From Pseudomonas mandelii (lineage in GTDB: Bacteria > Pseudomonadota > Gammaproteobacteria > Pseudomonadales > Pseudomonadaceae), in NCBI RefSeq assembly GCF_006438925.1, contig NZ_RCZA01000010.1, positions 124,001-188,000 of the forward strand: a DNA stretch of 64,000 bases, written 5' to 3'. Under the pieces are notes generated by a model. It made no database searches. It was given only the letters and a program-made list of their open reading frames with translations, and was not told the origin of the DNA. The position numbers were made by a program, and so were the translations under genes. The first letter of the stretch is position 1. The number at the start of each line of letters is the position of its first letter. Below are positions 15,281-24,160 of this stretch, one piece after another.

Positions 15281-17536
15281 TTACTTGAGATCGAAGCGAT
15301 CCAGGTCCATCACTTTGGCCCAGGCGGCTACGAAGTCTTTAACGAACTTCTCCTGCGCATCAGCGGTTGCATAGACTTCAGCCAACGCTCGCAACTGCGC
15401 ATTCGAGCCGAAGACGAGGTCGACACGGGTGCCGGTCCACTTCACTTCGCCGGTTTTGCGATCGCGCCCTTCAAACTCCTCATTAGCCTCCGACACCGGT
15501 TTCCATTCCACGCCCATATCCAGCAGGTTTTTGAAGAAGTCGTTAGTTAGCGCTTCCGGCTGCTTGGTGAATACACCGTGCTTGGTTTGCCCGACGTTGG
15601 TGTTCAGCACGCGCATGCCGCCAATGAGCGCGGTCATTTCTGGTGCGGTGAGTGTCAGCAGTTGCGCCTTGTCGATCAACAGCTGCTCGGCCGGGACGCG
15701 GTACCTGCCTTTGAGGTAGTTGCGGAAGCCATCAGCGAAGGGTTCGAGGAAGCCGAAAGACTCGACGTCCGTTTGCTCTTGGGAGGCGTCCATCCGTCCT
15801 GGCGAGAAAGGCACCGTCACAGTTTGACCGGCATTTTTCGCCGCCTGTTCGACGCCCGCGTTACCGGCCAGCACAATCAAGTCTGCCAGCGAGATCTTCT
15901 TGCCGCTGTTGTTGAACTCGCTCTGGATACCCTCGAGTTTCGCCAGCACGTTCGCCAGTTGGTCAGGCTGGTTGGCCTGCCAGAACTTCTGTGGGGCCAG
16001 ACGCAAACGCCCACCGTTGGCACCGCCGCGTTTGTCGGAGCCTCGGAAGGTCGAAGCCGCCGCCCAAGCCGTTGATACAAGCTGCGAGACGGTCAGCCCC
16101 GAGGCCAGCAGTTTGCTCTTGAGTGCGGCGACATCGCTGTCGGTGACCAAAGGATGGTCGACCTCTGGAATCGGATCTTGCCAAATCAGCTCTTCGCTCG
16201 GCATTTCCGGGCCGAGGTAGCGGGAGAGGGGACCCATGTCGCGGTGGATCAGCTTGAACCAGGCCCGGGCGAACGCGTCGGCCAACTGGTCTGGATTGGC
16301 CAGGAAACGCCGCGAAATTGGCTCGTAGATCGGGTCGAATCGCAGCGACAGGTCGGTGGTCAGCATGGTCGGATTGCGACGTTTGGACGGGTCGTGAGCA
16401 TCCGGAATGATGCCGGCGCCGGCGTTGTTCTTCGGTATCCACTGGTTCGCACCGGTCGGGCTTTTGCTCAGCTCCCACTCGAAGCCGAACAGGTTTTCCA
16501 GATAGTTGTTGCTCCATTTCGTGGGTGTGGTGGTCCAGGTGACTTCCAGGCCGCTGGTGATGGTGTCCGGTCCTTTGCCGGTGCCGAAGCTGTTCTTCCA
16601 GCCAAAGCCCTGTGCTTCGAGGCCAGCGGCTTCGGGCTCGGCGCCGACATTGTCGGCAGGTCCGGCGCCGTGGGTCTTGCCAAAGGCGTGGCCGCCGGCG
16701 ATCAGTGCCACGGTTTCTTCGTCATTCATCGCCATGCGCGCGAAGGTTTCACGGATGTCCTTCCCGGCCGCGACCGGGTCGGGGTTGCCTTCCGGGCCTT
16801 CCGGGTTGACGTAGATCAGGCCCATTTGCACGGCGGCGAGCGGGTTCTCCAGGAAGCGCCCCTGGTCGGTGCGGCTCTCCTCATTTTCCCCCGGCTCAGC
16901 CACGAGTGGGCCTTCGCCGGGCTCTTGCATGGGCTCGTTTTTTTTGCCGTAGCGGGTGTCGCCGCCCAGCCACTTGTTTTCGGAGCCCCAGTAGACGTCC
17001 TCATCCGGTTCCCAAACGTCCGGACGACCGCCAGAAAAGCCAAAGGTCTTGAAGCCCATGGATTCCAGCGCGACGTTGCCGGTGAGGACGATCAGATCTG
17101 CCCAGGAAATGTTGCGGCCATATTTTTGCTTGATCGGCCAGAGCAGCCGGCGTGCCTTGTCGAGGCTGACGTTGTCCGGCCAACTGTTGAGCGGCGCGAA
17201 GCGTTGCTGACCGGAACCGGCGCCACCACGACCGTCACCGGTGCGGTACGTACCGGCGGAGTGCCAGGCCATGCGAATGAAGAGTGGCCCGTAGTGACCG
17301 AAGTCCGCCGGCCACCAGTCCTGGGAATCGGTCATCAACGCAGTCAGGTCTCTTTTGACCGCTTCAAAGTCCAGGCTTTTGAATGCTTCGGCGTAGTTGA
17401 AGCCCTCGTCCATGGGATCGGACAGGGACGAGTGCTGATGTAGGATCTTCAGATTCAGTTGGTTCGGCCACCAGTCGCGGTTTGTCGTGCCACCGCCAGC
17501 GGCGCTAAGGAACGGGCATTTCGATTCGTTTGCCAT
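15281..17536 (-). CDS. katG: Catalase-peroxidase
   Basis: A 751-residue bifunctional haem enzyme that removes hydrogen peroxide. The distal site RMAWHSAGTYR and the proximal GGHAFGKTHGAG are present. The Met-Tyr-Trp adduct residues can be placed at Trp in MAWH, Tyr in LIYVNPEGPEG and Met in RMAMNDEETVAL. The C-terminal half repeats the fold without haem, as normal. Full length for the family. The gene is monocistronic; a 380-base upstream region probably carries its oxidative-stress control. Confidence 0.96.
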   Translation of the reverse strand: MANESKCPFLSAAGGGTTNRDWWPNQLNLKILHQHSSLSDPMDEGFNYAEAFKSLDFEAVKRDLTALMTDSQDWWPADFGHYGPLFIRMAWHSAGTYRTGDGRGGAGSGQQRFAPLNSWPDNVSLDKARRLLWPIKQKYGRNISWADLIVLTGNVALESMGFKTFGFSGGRPDVWEPDEDVYWGSENKWLGGDTRYGKKNEPMQEPGEGPLVAEPGENEESRTDQGRFLENPLAAVQMGLIYVNPEGPEGNPDPVAAGKDIRETFARMAMNDEETVALIAGGHAFGKTHGAGPADNVGAEPEAAGLEAQGFGWKNSFGTGKGPDTITSGLEVTWTTTPTKWSNNYLENLFGFEWELSKSPTGANQWIPKNNAGAGIIPDAHDPSKRRNPTMLTTDLSLRFDPIYEPISRRFLANPDQLADAFARAWFKLIHRDMGPLSRYLGPEMPSEELIWQDPIPEVDHPLVTDSDVAALKSKLLASGLTVSQLVSTAWAAASTFRGSDKRGGANGGRLRLAPQKFWQANQPDQLANVLAKLEGIQSEFNNSGKKISLADLIVLAGNAGVEQAAKNAGQTVTVPFSPGRMDASQEQTDVESFGFLEPFADGFRNYLKGRYRVPAEQLLIDKAQLLTLTAPEMTALIGGMRVLNTNVGQTKHGVFTKQPEALTNDFFKNLLDMGVEWKPVSEANEEFEGRDRKTGEVKWTGTRVDLVFGSNAQLRALAEVYATADAQEKFVKDFVAAWAKVMDLDRFDLK

Positions 17537-17916
17537 GTGTGAGCTACCTTTTGGTCGTATTCATCCGGCTATCCGGCCCAACGTGGGCGTTAAACAGCAA
17601 CGGGCGAAACCAATGACACAGGCTGCAGGGCCAGCAGTTTGATCAACTGATTGTTTTGATCACAGGGGAATTCTGAACAGCGGCAATCGAGTTGCCTGCA
17701 CGGTGGCCTACGGCAGGTTTAGTCAGGCTTCTGACCCATTCCTATCTCCTTATCAGCTCTTGACCGGCCGGCTTATGGTGCCGGCGCTCGGATAAGGTTA
17801 GACCCCAGTTGGGAAGTCAGCTAATAGGGGGAGTATTGGGTCGTGATAGGCAGAGTCTTTTACGGGTATCAGGGGAAGGCCCCGCGTCTATTTGAAGCAT
17901 AGACGCGGGAAAGCCG
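17537..17916. other. katG upstream region
   Basis: A 380-base region upstream of katG and downstream of the LtaS-like gene (both minus strand). It contains a terminator-like stem at 17881-17909. A second, larger potential fold runs from CCTTATC (17748-17754) to GATAAGG (17791-17797), with two GCCGGC blocks inside. TTGATCA occurs twice near 17640-17665. No gene is seen. Confidence 0.5.
17881..17909 (-). terminator. Stem-loop after the sialidase/LtaS-like operon
   Basis: CCCGCGTCTA (17881-17890) pairs with TAGACGCGGG (17900-17909), a 10-bp perfect stem with a 9-base loop, starting 8 bases after the stop of the LtaS-like gene. A U tract is lacking, so it may be a processing or stability element as well as a terminator. 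Confidence 0.6.
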
Positions 17917-19953
17917 TTACTTTCGAACGTTCTGGTACAGCATCAACCTTGAGGTTTCGTGCATGGCGCGGGTCAGTTGCGACAGGCGTTTGAACTCTTC
18001 AGGGTTTTGCTCGGCGACGTTGTCCAGCGGCGTCGGTGAGGCCAGGTCATGGAGACTTGGCGAGCTGCCGTCGTGCTCCATCTGCACCATGTAGTGTTGA
18101 GTCACGCCGGCAATCAGCGGGAATGTTCCCTCACGCAGTACCAGGGGGACCACGCGTTCACCCTCGGGCGCGGGCTGCTGAATGTCACGGCCCATGCCGC
18201 TGTTGCGAAACTCAAGGCCGGCCATGCCCGCCACGGTGGGCAGCAAGTCCACCAGGCCGACCGCTTCCTTGACCTTACGCGTCCCCAGCAAACCCGGCGC
18301 GTGGATGATCATCGGCACCGCGTTGCTTTCCAGACCCAGTTGCTCGTAGGCCGGTGCCAGGAACGGGATTTGCGCGATACGGGTGTTGTGGTCACCAAAC
18401 AGCACGAAAATGGTGTTGTCGTACCAGCCGCCTGCCTTGGCGATTTCCATCAAGCGACCGATGTTGAAGTCCAGCAAACGCACGGCGTTGTACTGCTCGA
18501 CGCTGCGCGACCCTGCGGCCTGTACTTCGGCCAGGGTAGGCTGCTTGACCTCGAATCCATCGTTGCTTTTGGGAATCGTGAAGGGACGATGGTTACCAGC
18601 CGTCTGCACATAGGCGAAGAACGGTTTGTCCTTGGGCAGGGTTTGCAGGATCTGGTCGGTTTCCTTGAACAGATCCAGGTCTGAAATCCCCCAGACATCC
18701 ACCACCGGGGATTTCCAGTCCCGCTCTTCGAACAAGCGAACGCCGTCGATGCTTTGCCGGATCAAGGCATTCATGTTGGCCCAGCCGGAGTTGCCGCCGA
18801 TGGTGTAGATCTTCTCGTAACCGGTGAAGGCGTTGATCAGTGTGTTTTGTTTGGTGATCAACGGATTACGCGTCGCGGTTTCCTGACGGGTGACGTCGGG
18901 CACGCCGCTAATGCTGGCCCAGACGGTTTTTGCGGTTCCCGTCACCGGCACATAGAAGTGCTCGAAGAACCAGCTCTGGGTGGCCAGGCGATCGATATTG
19001 GGCGTCGGATTGATCGGGTTGCCGTAGGCCCCGACGGCGCTGGTGCCCAGCGATTCCAGCATGACGAACACCACGTTCGGCGGCCGGGAGCCCGGTACTT
19101 TGTAGGGTTGTGGCGCCTGGTGACGGACGAAATCAAGGGTTTGCGGGTCGGGTTTGTCCACGCCCAGGTAGTTGGCCATCACCGCGTAGTGTTCGCGCAC
19201 CTGCGCTTCGTCATAGCGCGACTGGCCGACTTTGACCGTGTCGTAGAGGAACAGCACCGGGTTTAGACCCAACGCAGCGATCTGGTTATTGCCCGAGAAG
19301 AACGCATCGCTCCAGCGCAACGGGACCGGGTTCTCAAGGTTCATGTTTTCGACACGACCTAAAATGCCCAGCAGCACCACCACGACCATCAACGCGCCAC
19401 CCAATGTCGCGGAGAGCCGGCGAATGGCTTTGCGAGGGCGGTCCAGCGTCACGCGTTCCAGACGCACCAGGGCCAGTGTCACTAACGCGACCGTTGCCAG
19501 CCAACCCAGTGAAATCCAGATCACCGGGTAGGTCTGCCAGACCATGTCACGGGATATTTGCGCATCCTCGATGAAGCGCAGCACGGTGGCGTTGATCCTC
19601 ACGCCCAGGTAGGCGTAATGACCAAAATCGATGATGTAAATCAGCAGCAGGACGCTCAGGGTCGCGACCAGATACACGCGGGCGATCCGGCGAAGCAGGC
19701 GACTGCCGATCAGGTTCCAGCGAGGAATCCAGGCCAGTAACGCCAACGGCAACATCGCCAGGATGGCCAGGCGCAGATCGAAACGAAAGCCGATCCCCAG
19801 GGTTTCCATGACGGCATGTTGGTCGATCAGCGCTCGGGCGTCGAAACCCGAATAGCCGAAAAAGAACAGCACCCGAAGCGCAGAAAACAGCGCGAATGTA
19901 ATCGCTGTCGCGCCCAACCAGTAATGTAAACGTCTCGAGTGCAGCCAACCCAT
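17917..19953 (-). CDS. LtaS-like sulfatase-family phosphoglycerol/phosphoethanolamine transferase
   Basis: A 678-residue inner-membrane enzyme. Four or five membrane helices fill roughly residues 1-215. A periplasmic alkaline-phosphatase-superfamily domain follows, opening with PPNVVFVMLESLG, a nucleophile Thr in GTAKTVWAS, and FVLFGDHNTR as the late metal site. LtaS/MdoB-type enzymes transfer phosphoglycerol or phosphoethanolamine onto polymers or glucans; the acceptor here is unknown. The ATG at 19953 follows AGGGGA by about 8 bases. It is the last gene of an operon with a membrane protein and a sialidase-like protein. Confidence 0.82.
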   Translation of the reverse strand: MGWLHSRRLHYWLGATAITFALFSALRVLFFFGYSGFDARALIDQHAVMETLGIGFRFDLRLAILAMLPLALLAWIPRWNLIGSRLLRRIARVYLVATLSVLLLIYIIDFGHYAYLGVRINATVLRFIEDAQISRDMVWQTYPVIWISLGWLATVALVTLALVRLERVTLDRPRKAIRRLSATLGGALMVVVVLLGILGRVENMNLENPVPLRWSDAFFSGNNQIAALGLNPVLFLYDTVKVGQSRYDEAQVREHYAVMANYLGVDKPDPQTLDFVRHQAPQPYKVPGSRPPNVVFVMLESLGTSAVGAYGNPINPTPNIDRLATQSWFFEHFYVPVTGTAKTVWASISGVPDVTRQETATRNPLITKQNTLINAFTGYEKIYTIGGNSGWANMNALIRQSIDGVRLFEERDWKSPVVDVWGISDLDLFKETDQILQTLPKDKPFFAYVQTAGNHRPFTIPKSNDGFEVKQPTLAEVQAAGSRSVEQYNAVRLLDFNIGRLMEIAKAGGWYDNTIFVLFGDHNTRIAQIPFLAPAYEQLGLESNAVPMIIHAPGLLGTRKVKEAVGLVDLLPTVAGMAGLEFRNSGMGRDIQQPAPEGERVVPLVLREGTFPLIAGVTQHYMVQMEHDGSSPSLHDLASPTPLDNVAEQNPEEFKRLSQLTRAMHETSRLMLYQNVRK

Positions 19954-19985
19954 CCCTGTTCCCCTGTTAATAAAGTCGTTAAATC

Positions 19986-20600
19986 TCAAACGGAACTGGA
20001 CACATCGCCCACTGCAACGCGGCGCTTGCTTGCCTGGCGATACGTCCAGCGCACGGCAAGCATCAGCAGGGCCATGCAGCAATACAGACCCAGCAGTGGA
20101 TCGACCAGGTAATCCCAATAGTTTTGCGAAGGTTTGATCCCGGCAATGAAGGCCAGGGTTGCGCTGGCCAGCATCACGACGGCCAGGCCGTTGCGCAGGT
20201 AAAACAGGCCCAGTGTCAGCGCGGCGAGGGCAATCAGCATGGGGCGCGGGCTGTAGCCAAACCGATAGGGGTCCAGATCACTCATGCCCAGGGTTGCCGG
20301 GTACAGCACCAGGGCCATCGCGGCGAAGAGGATCAATACGCCGGTTTGACCCCGCGCAGGTGGCAGGATGTCCAGCCGACGCAAGCAGCCCCACGCCATG
20401 AACACCATGGAGGTGATCGCCAGGTCATCAATGTAGCTGCGCAAATAGGCGGCCAACGATAAGCCGTCCAGCGGTATGAAGCTGACTGCCAGCAATGCGG
20501 CCAACAGTGCGATCCGCCAGGTCCTGGGCAAGCCGAAAGAAGGCAGCGCCAGGAAGATGATCATTGCGAAGCTGGCATGGGCTTGCCACAGGCTGATCAT
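19986..20600 (-). CDS. Polytopic membrane protein of unknown function
   Basis: A 204-residue protein with about six hydrophobic segments and a His/Arg-poor interior; no family recognised. Its ATG overlaps the stop of the sialidase-like gene (ATGA), and 32 bases separate it from the LtaS-like gene, so all three are co-transcribed. The SYIDDLAITSMVF and NYWDYLVDPLLGLY stretches put acidic residues at membrane borders. It may help the LtaS-like enzyme or move its substrate, but this rests on position only. Confidence 0.6.
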   Translation of the reverse strand: MISLWQAHASFAMIIFLALPSFGLPRTWRIALLAALLAVSFIPLDGLSLAAYLRSYIDDLAITSMVFMAWGCLRRLDILPPARGQTGVLILFAAMALVLYPATLGMSDLDPYRFGYSPRPMLIALAALTLGLFYLRNGLAVVMLASATLAFIAGIKPSQNYWDYLVDPLLGLYCCMALLMLAVRWTYRQASKRRVAVGDVSSSV

Positions 20601-21895
20601 TTGCGACGCTCGTTGAGCCAGGCATCGTTGAAGGTGACGTGCTTGATGAAGGTGTTGTTCCAGGAATAAACCAAGTGATACATACCGTCGGGGCTGCGGA
20701 TGAAGTACGGGTATTCATATTCAAATTCACACCCTTGGCTTTTACAGACGCGGTTGTCGAGGTTGTCCAGGAACTGCGCCTCCAGCGGTTGACGAAGCGC
20801 GCCGCTGGAACCGCGAAACTCTTTACCGATGATTTCCTTGTAGGCCTCGGGAGAAAACGGAGCGCCTTCGGGATCAGGTGACTTGTCCAGGTCCCGCAAC
20901 GAGCGCCAATCGTCCATTTTTGCGTCGGTCCCATACAGACTCAGCTTGAAGCGCCCCTCCTGCAGGTCGTTGAGCGCCACCAGCAACCCATGTTCGGGCG
21001 TCGCGACGGCGGCCAACGATGAGTTCGGGTTCGAGGGATCGAGCGGATAAGGTTCGCTCCAGGTTTGACCGGCGTCTTCGGTGCGGGTCGCCAGCACACG
21101 GTGGTGGGTATCGCCGGCATAGCGCAGCAAGGCGATGCCGCGCCGGCCGTCCAGCGGAACCACTGCAGGTTGCAATGAATTATTGCCGTGGCTGATGCGG
21201 TATTTGTCGATCACATCGCCGTCTGCGCTCAAGTAGAGGTACTCGGCAAACTTGCCCAGAAACTCGTGGTAGACCGGCAAGCCGATGGAGCCATCGGCAT
21301 GAAACACCGGTGCCGACCGAACCAGCGTGCTGATGTTCAGAAAGGGTGAGGTGATCAGCTGGCGCGGGGCGGACCAGCTTTCACCGAAGTCATCTGACAC
21401 CATCACATTGACCGCGCTGCCGGCCCAGCCGCCCATGGACACGGACACGTAGAACAGCCACACGCGATTATCCGGTGCGAGGGCAACCACCGGATTGCCC
21501 AGCTTGCGAATGTATTTTCGCGTGCCCTGTTGGGTCGAATCCCGCGTCGCCAATACCTGTTCAGCCCCCCATTCGCTGGTTTTCGGGTCGAAACGGGCGG
21601 AGCGCACCTGCACATCGGCTGCGCCTTCGCGGGAGCCGGCGAACCAGACCGTCATCAGGCTGCCGTCGGGCAAGGCGGTCACCGCCGAGGAATGCACGAA
21701 ATCCACCAGCCCGGAGGAGGCGAAGCGGCTGGTATAAATGGGCTTGGCCACTTTGCCGGCCACTGCCATCACTGGACTTATCAGGGCAAAGGAAGAGTGC
21801 GTATTGGCAGGGTTGAAGAACCATGCGGCCGCAAACAGGCAAGAAAGTGCAAGGTATGCACCGAGGGCAGGAATGCTAGGAAGTTTGATGCGCAT
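20597..21895 (-). CDS. Sialidase-like (BNR/Asp-box) exported protein
   Basis: A 432-residue protein with an N-terminal signal/anchor (ALGAYLALSCLFAAAWFF), then a six-bladed propeller of the sialidase superfamily. Two Asp-box motifs are clear, SDDFGESW and TEDAGQTW, together with WFAGSREG near the start of the propeller. It might be an exo-glycosidase or only a glycan-binding propeller. Sialic acid itself need not be the substrate. It is the first gene of the operon with the membrane protein and the LtaS-like enzyme, which suggests trimming or recognising a surface glycan. No good ribosome site precedes the ATG. Confidence 0.75.
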   Translation of the reverse strand: MRIKLPSIPALGAYLALSCLFAAAWFFNPANTHSSFALISPVMAVAGKVAKPIYTSRFASSGLVDFVHSSAVTALPDGSLMTVWFAGSREGAADVQVRSARFDPKTSEWGAEQVLATRDSTQQGTRKYIRKLGNPVVALAPDNRVWLFYVSVSMGGWAGSAVNVMVSDDFGESWSAPRQLITSPFLNISTLVRSAPVFHADGSIGLPVYHEFLGKFAEYLYLSADGDVIDKYRISHGNNSLQPAVVPLDGRRGIALLRYAGDTHHRVLATRTEDAGQTWSEPYPLDPSNPNSSLAAVATPEHGLLVALNDLQEGRFKLSLYGTDAKMDDWRSLRDLDKSPDPEGAPFSPEAYKEIIGKEFRGSSGALRQPLEAQFLDNLDNRVCKSQGCEFEYEYPYFIRSPDGMYHLVYSWNNTFIKHVTFNDAWLNERRK

Positions 21896-22175
21896 AATTA
21901 AGACTTTGGCATCTCATGGCCCGATCAGGCGCCCAAGCTAACACCCGCTAGTACAAGATCGGGTTTAATGAATTTCTACTTTGTAAGCAATTATTTGTAG
22001 CGTGCTGCACTGTCGATAAACAACACGCAACCGGCAGGCTGAAACTACCGCACCAGAAGGGTATCGATTCGAGCCAGCGGGGCTGAAAGGCCATCTGCAC
22101 CGCTGGTCGAAAGAGCCGGACATGAACAGCGCGAAACACAAAACGAAGCTGATCAGGGGCGAGGCGATAACGGGA

Positions 22176-23405
22176 TCAGAAGTAGTACCCGATATTGACG
22201 TTGGTCCGGTAATACCACTGATTGCTGCCAACTGAACGGGTATTGGTAAAGCCCGTACCGTTTTCCGCACCGCCATACGGGTTGGCGTTTTTCGCCCAGG
22301 TCAGGTCGACCCAGGCCATGATCGGCATGGCCAGGAACTGCGCGCCGACGGTGTACATCTGCGAGTCGTCCCAACCGCTCTTGTCTTTCATCATGCGACT
22401 GTAGTCGTTGTAGAGCTTGATCTTCTTCAACTGACCCAGTTTTGGCGTGGGGATGTCATAGCCGACGTTCAGCGAAGCAATGGTGGCCTTGGATGCGATC
22501 AGGTACGCCGGGGTCAGTCCGTTGCCGCCCATCAGCACCGAGTCGTTGCTGACACCTGCAGGGTTTTTGGGGTCGTACTCGTAGCGAATGCCTTGGGTAG
22601 AGACGGTCCACGCGCCGGCATTGATGATGGCGTGGATACCGCCGGCCCAGTAATCGCCGTCGTCTTTGGTGGTGGCGTTATACAACTGAGCGGCGGCCAC
22701 CGACGCGCCGATCTCGGTTTTCCAGCCGTCATTAACAAAGGTCCGCGCGACCCGGGCGTTGATCTGGTTGTGTTTCTCGTTGTCCTGGCGCGACTGGGTG
22801 AAGGGGATCGCATTGTCCTTGAGGTCGGCGTAACGCCCGACTTCCGGCGAGTAGCGAATGTCGGAAGGCAACATGCGCGGGAAGTACCCGAGTTGCAGAT
22901 CCCAATCCTGATCCTTGTAGCTGTACTTCAAGCCTGCGCCAGCGCTGACGCCATAGCCCATGAAGAAGGGCAGGTGATAGCTCCAGCCAAATTGCGGATA
23001 GGGTTCCAGGCCAAACGGTTTGAACGGCGCGCCCAGTTGCAGGTTTGAGTTGCTGTTCAGGCGGTAGCCGACGAAGCCGCGGTCGATGGAGTGTTTGCCG
23101 TCATCCTGAAACCAGTAGCCGACATCGCTATAGAGATTTTTGTAGGTCGCCTGTACGTCGATGCGGAAGGTGTCGAAGAGAAAACGCCCGTTGTTTTCGG
23201 TGGTGTCCCAATGCTCGTCGCGGTAGTTGGTTCGCAGGGCACCGCCGATGTCCAGGCTGCTTTCGCCATCGTCGCTGCGCCAGGCGATATGCGGAAACGG
23301 CTTTTTGCCGGTCGTCGATGTCACGGGCGCAGCAGGACCGGGTTCACCGGCGAAGCTCACGCAACTGCTCATCATCAGTCCCATACATATAACGTAATGC
23401 TTCAT
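22176..23405 (-). CDS. Outer-membrane beta-barrel porin
   Basis: A 409-residue protein with a signal peptide (VICMGLMMSSCVSFAGE) and alternating strands rich in Tyr/Trp. It ends in ...NIGYYF, the terminal aromatic that BamA recognises. RIDVQATYKNLYSDVGYWFQD and the following blocks resemble OprO/OprP- or OprB-type porins in a general way, but I cannot assign a substrate. The ATG at 23405 has GGAG 5 bases upstream. It lies downstream of the 18-gene catabolic operon on the same strand, across a 755-base gap, and could supply outer-membrane entry for the same substrate. Confidence 0.75.
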   Translation of the reverse strand: MKHYVICMGLMMSSCVSFAGEPGPAAPVTSTTGKKPFPHIAWRSDDGESSLDIGGALRTNYRDEHWDTTENNGRFLFDTFRIDVQATYKNLYSDVGYWFQDDGKHSIDRGFVGYRLNSNSNLQLGAPFKPFGLEPYPQFGWSYHLPFFMGYGVSAGAGLKYSYKDQDWDLQLGYFPRMLPSDIRYSPEVGRYADLKDNAIPFTQSRQDNEKHNQINARVARTFVNDGWKTEIGASVAAAQLYNATTKDDGDYWAGGIHAIINAGAWTVSTQGIRYEYDPKNPAGVSNDSVLMGGNGLTPAYLIASKATIASLNVGYDIPTPKLGQLKKIKLYNDYSRMMKDKSGWDDSQMYTVGAQFLAMPIMAWVDLTWAKNANPYGGAENGTGFTNTRSVGSNQWYYRTNVNIGYYF

Positions 23406-23870
23406 GTTGACTCCGCTGCTCAATTGAACGCTACAAAGTGACCGGCAACACTTGTCCGTTCGCCTTTAAAGTGGCGATGAGCGGATGACTTCGTGTGTTG
23501 CTTTTTTTAAGTGCGTTTCTGTTTTTGTTGTTTCGTGGGTAATACGGCGTATGGCCTATGAACTCATGATTACCTGAGCAGAAATTATGCCAACTGTCAG
23601 AAAGCTGTTTGGTGCTTAAAAACTCAATAAAAACAATTGTTTATATGGGAAACATATTTGTTTGTGTTGCCCATGAAACAGGCGCGTCGAGGGGTAACGA
23701 AACTGCACATTCACTGTGCGTTTTTTATTTCACGCGCATAAAAGCGGCCTACAAAAATGGCGCAATTGTTGTTCATTCAAGAAAGGTTTGGGGCGGGATG
23801 GGGCGTGCATCGCAAAAGCCAAAACGAGGCGGCCTACCGGCCGGCCTGGGCTCAAGCGCACGCGTTCCCC

Positions 23871-23912
23871 TGTAGGAGCTGTCGAGCGAAGCGAGGCTGC
23901 GATCTTTTGATC
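23871..23912. repeat. Single REP element
   Basis: TGTAGGAGCTGTCGAGCGAA followed by GCGAGGCTGCGATCTTTTGA is the same REP class as at 7809-7902, with the internal CGAGCGAAGCGAG dyad. No inverted partner lies within 100 bases. Confidence 0.8.
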
Positions 23913-23929
23913 TTGCCGTTGCTGTTGCT

Positions 23930-24150
23930 TTGCTTCAGATCTGCCGCCCCTTTCCCAGAGGCCGGAGTGAGGGCATGCCGAGCCACAGCGAGGCACCGAA
24001 TGGCGGGGCAAGAGCCCTTGGTTACTTGGGGCTCTTCCAAGTGACTCGCTGTAAGAGCGAAACCGCCAGCAGCCAAAACCAAAAAAACGGATATTCACCC
24101 AATCAAAGCCCCCGGTCAGCCCCCACCACCAATCTATGGGGGGCCACCTG
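23930..24150. repeat. Probable dispersed intergenic repeat of fluorescent pseudomonads
   Basis: The segment GAGTGAGGGCATGCCGAGCC ... GGGGCAAGAGCCCTTGGTTA ... AAGTGACTCGCTGTAAGAGC ... matches from memory a recurrent intergenic element of Pseudomonas genomes that yields spurious reading frames such as VTRCKSETA...NGYSPNQSP. I cannot check copy number here. Confidence 0.5.
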
Positions 24151-24160
24151 AAACCCAGTA

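Larger units (their letters stand above)
23406..24160. other. Long intergenic region with porin promoter and repeats
   Basis: 755 bases between the catabolic operon's last gene and the porin. The part nearest the porin (about 23440-23700) is AT-rich and should hold its promoter; TGTTT-N7-AAACA (23638-23654) recalls the operator candidates upstream of the operon. The rest holds a REP element (23871-23912) and a dispersed-type repeat (about 23930-24150). No real gene is seen. Confidence 0.55.
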
